A DNA stretch of 64,000 nt, from contig NZ_JQJK01000015.1 of NCBI RefSeq assembly GCF_000745485.1, forward strand, positions 1 to 64,000, written 5' to 3'. A program made the position numbers and the translations under genes. Every line of letters begins with the position of its first letter. The first letter of the stretch is position 1. The DNA is from Methanobacterium veterum. Lineage in GTDB: Archaea > Methanobacteriota > Methanobacteria > Methanobacteriales > Methanobacteriaceae. Shown here piece after piece: positions 57,102 to 64,000 of this stretch. Below the pieces are notes generated by a model. It was not told where the DNA came from. It did not search any database and saw nothing but the letters and a program-made list of their open reading frames with translations.

Positions 57102-57359
57102 ATGTCTATAGAACTTATAGTGCTTGGAATCATAATACTAATTGTTGCATTTGCAGCACTTGGAATTCTGTTTAAAATTGCAGGACTACTGCTTAAAATA
57201 CTTGTCCATGTAATACTTGGATGGATAGCCCTGTTCCTGGTAAATATACTTCCGTTTGTCCATATCCCTATAAATATACTGACAGTTCTTATTGCAGGGT
57301 TTGGAGGAATATGGGGGGTTCTGCTTTTAATACTCGCGCAGATATTAGGATTCTTTTAA
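57102..57359 (+). CDS. small membrane protein of the BofA (pro-sigmaK processing inhibitor) family
   Basis: 85 residues, almost wholly hydrophobic. VNILPFVHIPINILTVLIAGFGGIWGVLLLI matches the BofA-like signature (a 'N-P-IN-x-x-T-x-x-x-A-G-x-x-G-x-x-G' pattern). Bacillus BofA inhibits an intramembrane protease during sporulation; archaea do not sporulate, so the role in methanogens is unknown. ACGTGATAAAATG supports the start. It is monocistronic. Confidence 0.8.
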   Translation: MSIELIVLGIIILIVAFAALGILFKIAGLLLKILVHVILGWIALFLVNILPFVHIPINILTVLIAGFGGIWGVLLLILAQILGFF

Positions 57360-57465
57360 CTAAATTATTCTTTTTTAGTTGTTATTAGATTAAATAAAAA
57401 AGTAAAATTGATTTTTAAATGTATTATCTGTATTTATTTTGTAAAATTACTTTCATTGTTTCCAG

Positions 57466-58938
57466 TTACCTAAAAGCATCGTCGATGTATTTCATCATGT
57501 CCGTTGCAGTAAAATGATATTCATACTTTACTGAAGCCATGTCTCCAGCTTTTCCATTGATGTAAGCTCCAAGACAGGCAGCTTCAAATGCATCATGTCC
57601 TTTGGCCATTAATCCTCCAGTGAGGCCTGCAAGGCAGTCTCCAGTTCCACCAACTGTCATTCCAGGATTTCCAGTTTTATTCAGCCTTGTTTTTTCGCCG
57701 TTTGAAATAATATCCAGAGCTCCCTTTAGGAGAACCACGCATTTATTTTCATTGGAAGTCTTTGAGATGATTTCCATTTTGTCTTTAAGTTCTTCTGGAA
57801 CATCTAAACCGAAAAGAGCTTTAAATTCTGCAGAATGAGGGGTAACTATTACTTCATTTTTTATTTCATTAAGTATGTCATTATATAATAATTTTAAACC
57901 ATCTGCATCTATTATCATTGGTTTTTTAATTTCCCCTACTATTTCATTTAAAGCAGTCGCAGTTTCTGCATCCCTGCCCATGCCGCAGCCAATTACAACT
58001 GAATCCACATTTTTGGAAAGTTCCACTATTTTGTCTACATCATCTTCAACGATGATCTCTTCAGAAAGTGTATGGACGATAAAATCTGGTGAATATGATC
58101 TAATTGGAAGTGCAACGCTTTGAGGACATGCTACATGGACTAAATCTACTCCTGATTTGAATGCTGCATGAGCTGCAAGTGTTGGGGCCCCCGAATAATC
58201 TCGGCTACCGCCTATAACAAGGACTCTTCCGTTGTTGCCTTTGTGGGACGTCATATCTCTTTTTTTGAGCCTTAGAAGATCGCCTTTACCTAAAAATATT
58301 TCAGCTTCTTTTGGAATGCCTATATCATACAGGATAACATTCCCAACATATCTAACAGCAGCTTTTTTAAGTCCATCTTTTATTTCATGGAATGTAAGCG
58401 TGAAATCCGCTTCTACAGCTTTATCCTGGACCTCTCCGGTCAATGGATCTAATCCACTTGGCACGTCAACTGCAATTTTAATACCTTCAGACTTGTTTAT
58501 TATATCAATTGCACTCGAAATTGGCTCTCTAAGCTTGCCTTTAACTCCAGTTCCAAGCAGTGCATCAACTATAACTGGGGCAGTGACTTTTTTAAGTGAG
58601 GATGAATCTTCAATTATTTTTATTTTAAGAGAATTCAAGCCGGAATTTATATTCTGGATTGCAGTCCAGTTTTGAATAGTTTCATGGGATTTAATTCTGT
58701 CAGAACGGCCTATAAAACATAATTCTACATTATAACCGTTATTTAGTAAATGCCGTGTAGCAACAAATCCGTCACCTCCATTACCGCCAGTACCTGCAAA
58801 TATCACAATTTTGCATGGATCTAGAATATCAATTATGTGATCAGCTACGGATTTACCTGCATTTTCCATAAGTGCAGACTTAGAAATGCCTAATTCTTCT
58901 GCATTACTATCAACGGCCATCATATCCTTTGGAGTCAT
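57466..58938 (-). CDS. nnr: bifunctional NAD(P)H-hydrate epimerase / ADP-dependent NAD(P)H-hydrate dehydratase
   Basis: 490 residues from the ATG at 58938 (GTGAT 3-4 bases upstream); a longer frame adds 13 codons. The N-terminal YjeF_N epimerase half (GTGGNGGDGFVATRHL) and the C-terminal ribokinase-like dehydratase half (GGSRDYSGAPTLAAHAAFKSG and TGNPGMTVGGTGDCLAGLTGGL) repair damaged NADHX and NADPHX. The fusion order is standard for bacteria and archaea. Complete, with no missing motif. Confidence 0.95.
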   Translation of the reverse strand: MTPKDMMAVDSNAEELGISKSALMENAGKSVADHIIDILDPCKIVIFAGTGGNGGDGFVATRHLLNNGYNVELCFIGRSDRIKSHETIQNWTAIQNINSGLNSLKIKIIEDSSSLKKVTAPVIVDALLGTGVKGKLREPISSAIDIINKSEGIKIAVDVPSGLDPLTGEVQDKAVEADFTLTFHEIKDGLKKAAVRYVGNVILYDIGIPKEAEIFLGKGDLLRLKKRDMTSHKGNNGRVLVIGGSRDYSGAPTLAAHAAFKSGVDLVHVACPQSVALPIRSYSPDFIVHTLSEEIIVEDDVDKIVELSKNVDSVVIGCGMGRDAETATALNEIVGEIKKPMIIDADGLKLLYNDILNEIKNEVIVTPHSAEFKALFGLDVPEELKDKMEIISKTSNENKCVVLLKGALDIISNGEKTRLNKTGNPGMTVGGTGDCLAGLTGGLMAKGHDAFEAACLGAYINGKAGDMASVKYEYHFTATDMMKYIDDAFR

Positions 58939-59066
58939 ATTATCACAGCTTATATAATTTATTAGGGGTTTAATCAAATATCGCTATTTATATAATCTAT
59001 AAAACAAATTATTTAATTATAACCTTAATTCACTTTAAAAATAATATTTAGCTGCATGGTGATTTA

Positions 59067-60998
59067 GTGGCCCGAATAAATCTGCTCCCAATTATAGAAT
59101 CTGAAAACATGCCTATTATTTCGTATTCTATATTGATTTACGCTTTAGTTGCATTAATGGCGCTGTTTATTTATGGTATAATTGGATCCATGTATATAAT
59201 GCATTTAGATATAATTAATTCTTTATATTATACTGTTATAACGATAGCAACTGTTGGTTATGGGGATATTATTCCTGTTACTCCTGTTCAAAAACTTTTT
59301 ACAATAACACTGGTTTTAGGAGGAGTTGGTTTAGTTGCTTATGTGTTTACCTTAGCATTAACGGTGATTTCAATGGCTGTAGAAGAAGTTACTTCTGGTT
59401 CCAGGCAAAGAAGAAGGATAGCCGCTGCTAAAAATCATTTTATACTTTGTGGATATGGTAGAGTTGGCAGCGCAGTCTTTAAACAGCTTCAAAGAAGGAA
59501 CCAGGAAGCAATAATAATTGAGAGAAATAGGAATATTATAGAAAAAGAATTATGGGAAGAACCAGAGGTTCTTGCAATTCCTGGGGATGCAACAGATGAA
59601 GACATCCTTAAATCTGCAGGGATAAAAAAAGCAAGAGGTATTATAATAGCCACAGGTGAAGATGTTGATAACCTATTCATAACTTTAACTGCAAGGGAAC
59701 TGCATCCAGAGATATGGATAGTTGCAAGGGCAAGTAAAAGCGAAAACATCAAAAGACTTTACAGATCTGGAGCAGATAAAGTTATATCACCTGAAACAAG
59801 CGGCGGGGAAGATATTTATTTTGCTGCTATCCAGCCGACCCTCGTGAAAATTACCATGATGCATGGTGTTTCAAATATCAAAAAAGAAGCGGAAATAATA
59901 CTGAGATATGGGGCTACCCTGGAAAATATAGAATATCATCTGCCTGAGTTTAAGGAGCCCCTTGCAAGGAAAATTGAGATTTCTAAAATGGATGAATTAA
60001 ACAAGTTTATGGATAGTTTAGAGCGTGATCCAGCAAGAAAAAACTCACTGCAGAGGGTATATGAATCTGTAAGTGGAATTCATTCGCATTGGATTTCAGG
60101 GCAGGACAGGGAAAGTCTGGATAGGATTGTAGAAGAACTTAAAAAAGAAGGTTTACTTTTAGGAGTTAATTTAAACGACGATGAGATAAAAGAAGCTGCA
60201 AGAAAACATGGAAGAATTGTGGAAGTCATCGTAAAACCTGAGATTAAAATTACAGAATCCCATGCCGTTGGTGATATACGCAAAGAAGCTGAAATAATCT
60301 TAAAACATGGCTGTACGATGGAAGATATTGAATATTATTTGACGGGATTCCATGAATCACTCCATAGAAACATAGGCTTATCTCGAATTGAAGACATGGA
60401 TAACTTTTTAAAAAGTTTAGATGAAGATTCAAAAAAGATGGAATCTTTAGAAAGGTTATATTCTCTTTCAGGAGGGGGAATTCATTCCCATAAGATTACA
60501 GGGCCTGATACTAAGAGTCTGGCAAATGTTGAAAAAGAGTTAAAAGCTAAAGGATTCCTTTTAGGTGTTAATTTATCTAAAGAAGAAATAGAAACTAAAA
60601 TTCAGGAATTTGGTAGGGTTGTAGAACTGCTTCTTCGACATGAAGTAACTAATCTTGATGATAAAAAGATAATAGTGGGGCTTAAAGGCAGAATTTTAGA
60701 TTCAAAGCATTACCTTCCTGGAGTTAGGCAAATCGTAACCAGAAATCTATACGTTAGCTCAGAAAAAGATGTTAAAAACTGTGAAGATGAACTTAAAAGG
60801 CCAGACGCAAGAAGGTCTGTTGAGTCATTATACAAAATATCGCGGCAGATACATTCTCATACAGTGGCTGCACCAGACGTTAAGACCATTAAGAAAATTG
60901 AAAAAGCACTTGATAATAAAGGCATACTTTTAGGAGTCAATTTACCTGAAGAGAAAATATGGGAAATTGTTGAAAGTCAACCTGATGATAATGAATAA
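59067..60998 (+). CDS. two-TM potassium channel with RCK domain and three copies of an unfamiliar domain
   Basis: 643 residues. Two membrane segments flank the pore loop TVGYGD (residues 62-67), the K+ selectivity filter. The RCK_N Rossmann domain starts at [13 protein letters not shown] (about 124-240) and should bind a nucleotide. Instead of the usual RCK_C, three repeats of about 125 residues follow (263-393, 394-519, 520-640); each holds I-H-S-H (at about 337, 471, 594) and ends near GxLLGVNL (about 365, 496, 619). The start is GTG with GGTGAT 3 bases upstream. The repeats may sense a ligand that gates the channel. The small zinc-ribbon gene 17 bases downstream may be co-transcribed. Confidence 0.87.
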   Translation: MARINLLPIIESENMPIISYSILIYALVALMALFIYGIIGSMYIMHLDIINSLYYTVITIATVGYGDIIPVTPVQKLFTITLVLGGVGLVAYVFTLALTVISMAVEEVTSGSRQRRRIAAAKNHFILCGYGRVGSAVFKQLQRRNQEAIIIERNRNIIEKELWEEPEVLAIPGDATDEDILKSAGIKKARGIIIATGEDVDNLFITLTARELHPEIWIVARASKSENIKRLYRSGADKVISPETSGGEDIYFAAIQPTLVKITMMHGVSNIKKEAEIILRYGATLENIEYHLPEFKEPLARKIEISKMDELNKFMDSLERDPARKNSLQRVYESVSGIHSHWISGQDRESLDRIVEELKKEGLLLGVNLNDDEIKEAARKHGRIVEVIVKPEIKITESHAVGDIRKEAEIILKHGCTMEDIEYYLTGFHESLHRNIGLSRIEDMDNFLKSLDEDSKKMESLERLYSLSGGGIHSHKITGPDTKSLANVEKELKAKGFLLGVNLSKEEIETKIQEFGRVVELLLRHEVTNLDDKKIIVGLKGRILDSKHYLPGVRQIVTRNLYVSSEKDVKNCEDELKRPDARRSVESLYKISRQIHSHTVAAPDVKTIKKIEKALDNKGILLGVNLPEEKIWEIVESQPDDNE

Positions 60999-61015
60999 AA
61001 TTAGTAGGTGAAAAT

Positions 61016-61201
61016 ATGAAAGCAGAATTGCTGAGTGAAAAATGTCCTAAGTGTGGTTGTAAGGATAAACATATTTTGAAGGATTCAGGAACCGTAGGGG
61101 TTGTTGGTGGGCCTCAACATAAATCATCAACAGGATATAAATCCAAAGAAGGTAAATATAGATGTTCTTCATGCGGCTACATATTTAAGGAAGAAAATTA
61201 G
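61016..61201 (+). CDS. small zinc-ribbon protein
   Basis: 61 residues. The cysteine pairs CPKCGC near residue 10 and CSSCGY near residue 50 form a zinc ribbon; a Gly-rich loop (GTVGVVGGPQ) lies between. AGGTGA lies 4 bases upstream of the ATG. It follows the potassium channel after 17 bases. Function unknown; possible nucleic-acid or protein-binding module. Confidence 0.7.
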   Translation: MKAELLSEKCPKCGCKDKHILKDSGTVGVVGGPQHKSSTGYKSKEGKYRCSSCGYIFKEEN

Positions 61202-61219
61202 CTTATTTACTATTTTTAT

Positions 61220-61930
61220 TTATTTTATGAATATGGCGTTGCATCTGCACAGGTGGTGTAATGGGGGAAGCATTTTAACTTCATTTATATTGAATATCTT
61301 TTTATCATATGCTTTACGGCACTTTTCGCATGTATTGAGTGATTTAGATATTTTGAAGTATTTATATCCTTTTTCTTTATGAATGCGCCAGTTTCCAAGA
61401 TTTTTTATTCTGCTTATTTCATTTTTACTTATATTTTCAGCATCCTCAGAATTTAGTGATGTTTTAGATTTGATTTCATTGGAGGCATCTATAACTCCTT
61501 TACCATCGTTAACAACCTTTGCAAGTATTTTGATAATCTGTAATTTTGTATGGTCATCGATTGGACCTATATATTCAAAATCATACAGTTCTGGAATTAA
61601 TGCAATTTCTTTAAATATGGATCGTTGTTCTTCTACAGAAAAGCCCTTTTTAGAAGGCTTTTTATTTTTTAATAGTTTAGTTAATCCGTCTGTGTGGTCA
61701 ACGTTAATACTCAATTTGTGATTTCCATTTGAATCAGTATTTTTTTCATCAGGTTCAGAATTTTTAAATGTTTCAACGATGGTTTTTACTCTTTCAGTGT
61801 TATAAGGTATATTTAACGAATCAACCTGTATTAAATCGCCCCCACACTCGCATTCTTCAAAATCATCCAGTGATTCCCATTCCTGAAGCTTGTAATATCC
61901 GTTACATTTAGTACATACGATATAAGGCAA
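61220..61930 (-). CDS. zinc-ribbon protein with C-terminal phage head-morphogenesis (SPP1 gp7-like) domain
   Basis: 236 residues. The N-terminal CTKC...CECGGD unit is a zinc ribbon common in Methanobacteriales proteins ([13 protein letters not shown]). Residues 120-236 resemble the minor head/portal-associated domain of phages: [28 protein letters not shown] and [15 protein letters not shown], including the signature C-x2-C and PPLHxxCRC. No other phage genes flank it. The start is a TTG at 61930 with GGGAT upstream. Whether it is a domesticated phage protein or an unrelated zinc protein is unclear. Confidence 0.68.
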   Translation of the reverse strand: MPYIVCTKCNGYYKLQEWESLDDFEECECGGDLIQVDSLNIPYNTERVKTIVETFKNSEPDEKNTDSNGNHKLSINVDHTDGLTKLLKNKKPSKKGFSVEEQRSIFKEIALIPELYDFEYIGPIDDHTKLQIIKILAKVVNDGKGVIDASNEIKSKTSLNSEDAENISKNEISRIKNLGNWRIHKEKGYKYFKISKSLNTCEKCRKAYDKKIFNINEVKMLPPLHHLCRCNAIFIK

Positions 61931-62220
61931 TGTAATCCCTTCTATATGCTTATTTAAATTGGCTTAAAATTTCTGGACTCTCAAATGTTTAACAGTCAAA
62001 TATTATTGATAAGGATCTACCTATTAAACTTACCTAGTTGAGTGCCGTGTTAAATCATTCCTAGTTCTAGCTGCTTATATGATCACTATTAATTATTTTT
62101 TAAAAATTTTGGAATTTTTAGTATATCTCTGTTACTATCTAAATCCATTAAAGAAAGTATTTTTGATTATAAAGATGAAAATTGAAAGTTAATCTGGATC
62201 ATACTATAGAAAAATAGTGT
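61931..62220. other. intergenic region, nothing recognised
   Basis: About 290 bases of mixed A/T-rich sequence between the zinc-ribbon/phage-like gene and the end of ftr (whose hairpin lies at its right edge). No gene, RNA or repeat could be supported. Confidence 0.5.
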
Positions 62221-62258
62221 TAAAAAAAAGAAAAATGGTCCTCAAATAGAGTTTTGAG
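62221..62258 (-). terminator. terminator downstream of ftr
   Basis: On the minus strand an inverted repeat CTCAAA/TTTGAG (62241-62246 and 62253-62258) is followed by a T-rich tail (complement of the A-run at 62221-62235). It lies 9 bases after the ftr stop region at 62267. Confidence 0.6.
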
Positions 62259-62266
62259 AATCAAAT

Positions 62267-63160
62267 TTAGAAAATTTCGTGAAGCTTGATGTTGCATGTA
62301 CCGAGGTTTCCACCGAAGTTTCCAGCGCTTATTTTTAAGACACCTGGGACTTTGGTTGCAGCGGTGATTCCAACTTTCATTGCTTCTTTAACAGCTTCTT
62401 CGCTTGCACCATCAATAACGATTTCGTATACTCCGTTTACGTCAGCTGGAATATCGCTGTCTTCAACTTCGTTTTTGAGTGTAACACACATTTTTTCGTT
62501 GGTGGAAGCACCTAAGAATTTGTATTTGTTTGATCCGACTTTAGAACCGGAAGCTACTACTCCACCAGGGAATGGGGTTATTGCACCTTCAACTGCTCCA
62601 ATTGCATCTACTGCTGCTTCTGCTGCTATTAATGCTGATGATTGGCTGTCTCCCATTATAAAGAAGTTTCCTCCAGCTATTCCTGATTTGATTCCAAATT
62701 CACCTTCAACTAAGAAGTCTCCAGACATAATTGGAACTGAGTAGACAGTTCTTCCATCTATGTTTAATTCTTTTTCGAAACCGTCTCCAAAGAATTTCAG
62801 TTTGAATCCTACGTTTAGTTTCTCATCAGCATCATCAAGAGCATCGAATGCCGCGGTTGTTGCAGCGGTGAGTAAACACATTCCCACACGTTCTAATAAC
62901 TCATGGTCAAGTTTTTTCTTGCTCATGTTACAGATCATGATCATGTAACCTGGTCTTCCGTCAGGGGTTTCTTCTGGCGGGACGTAGCAGTCTATTCCTG
63001 CCTCTGCAGGGCACCCGATAACTGATGTTCCGTAACCGGTTGCTTCTGTTGCTGCTATTTTAGCCAGCTTTTTGGTAGCTGCAGTTACAAGTATGCGTGA
63101 AACCTGTATTCCAAATGCTTCAGCAAAAGTATCTTCTATTTCTACTCCGTTTATTTCCAT
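62267..63160 (-). CDS. ftr: formylmethanofuran:tetrahydromethanopterin formyltransferase
   Basis: 297 residues from the ATG at 63160, the usual Ftr length; GGTGAT lies 4 bases upstream. It transfers the formyl group from formylmethanofuran to tetrahydromethanopterin in the second step of methanogenesis from CO2. The start [19 protein letters not shown] and the segments [16 protein letters not shown] and [16 protein letters not shown] are strongly conserved. The acidic composition fits the known salt-dependent enzyme. Codon use is markedly regular, as expected of a highly expressed gene. Confidence 0.98.
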   Translation of the reverse strand: MEINGVEIEDTFAEAFGIQVSRILVTAATKKLAKIAATEATGYGTSVIGCPAEAGIDCYVPPEETPDGRPGYMIMICNMSKKKLDHELLERVGMCLLTAATTAAFDALDDADEKLNVGFKLKFFGDGFEKELNIDGRTVYSVPIMSGDFLVEGEFGIKSGIAGGNFFIMGDSQSSALIAAEAAVDAIGAVEGAITPFPGGVVASGSKVGSNKYKFLGASTNEKMCVTLKNEVEDSDIPADVNGVYEIVIDGASEEAVKEAMKVGITAATKVPGVLKISAGNFGGNLGTCNIKLHEIF

Positions 63161-63169
63161 GATAATCAC

Positions 63170-63429
63170 CGTCTGATAGTCAGTTAAAAAGAAGTTATAT
63201 ATTTTTCTGTTTAACTTTTTTCCTAAAAAGGTTAAACAAAAACGTACCTATGAAATGGTATGTTTTCATGTTTGATTTTTTGATAAATTTAAAAGAGATT
63301 TGATGATGACAATTATCTATTGGATTAAATAGCAAATTATTGTTTTAATTAATTAAAAATGGCGTAATTTTTCACTTGAACCGTTAATTAAAAGAAATTT
63401 TACGAATACTGTAAAGATTTTTATCTGAC
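63170..63429. other. promoter region of ftr, no gene
   Basis: About 260 bases between ftr and the sensor kinase. The ftr promoter should lie near its left end; a TATA-like TATATATTT stretch (complement near 63198-63206) about 40 bases upstream of the ftr ATG is a candidate. Confidence 0.4.
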
Positions 63430-64000
63430 TTAAAAAACAATCTTAAATAGGGTTCCTGTATCCCTATAAATATTTATACTACCTGATAGTTGTTTTACAA
63501 GGGTGGTTACCAGCTGCAACCCTAATGTTTTTGTATTGTTAAAATCAATATTTTCAGGAAATCCAACTCCATCATCTGCAACTTTAAGCACGTATTTTTC
63601 ATCTTGAGGATGGAATTTAATTGATATATTCCCTTTTTGTCCCTGCACGAAAGCATGTTTTAAGGAATTACTAACTAATTCATTTATAATTAAACCACAA
63701 GGAACCGCAGTGTCTATATTTAGAAGAATATTTTCTACATTAATTTTAGGCTTTATTAGGTTTTTATCAATTCCGTATGAATTAAAAAGTCCAGATAATA
63801 ATCTCTGGATATAGTCTGCAAAATCAATTTTTGAAAGGTCACGAGATCGATAAAGCTCTTCGTGGACCATTGCCATGGATCTAACTCGATTTCGACTTTC
63901 ATTGAGAACATTTACTGTTTTTTTATCATTTAAATATCTGGATTGAAGATTTAAAAGAGAACTAATTATCTGCATGTTGTTTTTAACTCTATGATGAATT
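63430..64000 (-). CDS. sensor histidine kinase (HisKA_2 type), partial at window edge
   Basis: At least 189 residues; the gene runs off the right edge, so the N-terminal sensor part is unseen. Just before the ATG at 63975 the codons read IHHRVKNN, the phosphoacceptor histidine box of HisKA_2 kinases, so the true start is further upstream. The ATPase part shows NELVSNSLKHAF (N box), VADDGVGFPE (G1 box) and LGLQLVTTLVKQLSG (G2 region). This class of kinase is abundant in methanogens and often carries PAS sensors. Confidence 0.88.
   Translation of the reverse strand, partial: IHHRVKNNMQIISSLLNLQSRYLNDKKTVNVLNESRNRVRSMAMVHEELYRSRDLSKIDFADYIQRLLSGLFNSYGIDKNLIKPKINVENILLNIDTAVPCGLIINELVSNSLKHAFVQGQKGNISIKFHPQDEKYVLKVADDGVGFPENIDFNNTKTLGLQLVTTLVKQLSGSINIYRDTGTLFKIVF

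Noticed and set aside
61220..61930. Prophage at 61-62 kb
   Set aside because: Only one phage-like domain is present; no integrase, terminase, portal, capsid or attachment sites flank it.

Overview
This window is chromosomal DNA of a hydrogenotrophic methanogen of the order Methanobacteriales, most likely Methanobacterium or a close relative. Reasons visible in the sequence: a formylmethanofuran:tetrahydromethanopterin formyltransferase gene (ftr), a near-complete energy-converting hydrogenase B operon (ehbA to ehbP), archaeosine-precursor genes (queE, queD), an archaeal circularising-type RNA ligase, TATA-box promoters with GGTGAT/GGAGG ribosome binding sites, and a low G+C content with long A/T-rich spacers. 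I found no rRNA, tRNA, CRISPR array, insertion sequence or integrated phage.

Layout. 1-2.1 kb: two exported or membrane-anchored proteins, the first broken by two frameshifts. 2.5-10.3 kb: RNA ligase, five consecutive CBS-domain genes, queE, queD, a DUF366 protein and a PPC-domain protein, all on the minus strand. 10.4-14.6 kb: a compact minus-strand operon with a 42-codon Cys-rich peptide gene, a radical SAM/SPASM enzyme with an N-terminal PqqD-like domain, an ABC exporter pair and a CPBP membrane protease. This looks like a ribosomal-peptide (RiPP) maturation and export system and is my leading candidate for the unusual system here. 15-18.9 kb: nucleotidyltransferase, homoserine dehydrogenase, a small protein and a lone Cas4-like nuclease. 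18.9-21.4 kb: a redox/stress group (cupin, ferredoxin, zinc ribbon, rubredoxin-hybrid cluster protein fusion). 21.6-23.1 kb: a tandem family of roughly 95-residue proteins with one decayed copy. 23.1-26.8 kb: ACT-domain protein, an Fpg/Nei-like protein lacking the catalytic proline, and small flavoproteins.

27.1-35.9 kb: a plus-strand cluster behind a TetR regulator with visible operators. It holds a DUF116 protein, a polysaccharide pyruvyl transferase-like protein, a reductase-adenylating enzyme fusion of 922 residues, a small hydrolase-like protein, a GMC-type flavoprotein with a Cys cluster and an Fe-S flavoprotein; it looks like an undescribed lipid or envelope-modification pathway. 36.5-43.1 kb: a PadR regulator, a duplicated AhpD-like protein, a 30-codon Cys-rich peptide and a run of nitroreductases and flavodoxin-type reductases. 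Two promoters in this part share the same inverted repeat.

43.1-52.6 kb: the ehb operon (minus strand, transcribed ehbA to ehbP), which uses ion-motive force to drive H2-dependent ferredoxin reduction for carbon assimilation. 52.8-64 kb: a membrane hydrolase-like protein, an M14-type deacylase, argG with a clear terminator, a GH26-like lipoprotein, a BofA-like membrane protein, NAD(P)HX repair (nnr), a potassium channel with three copies of an unfamiliar C-terminal domain, two zinc-ribbon proteins (one with a phage head-morphogenesis-like tail), ftr and a truncated sensor histidine kinase. Three short genes are broken near A-runs, so some frameshifts may be sequence errors rather than real decay. 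Several starts were moved from the longest reading frame to ATG, GTG or TTG codons with a good ribosome binding site; these are noted in the entries.
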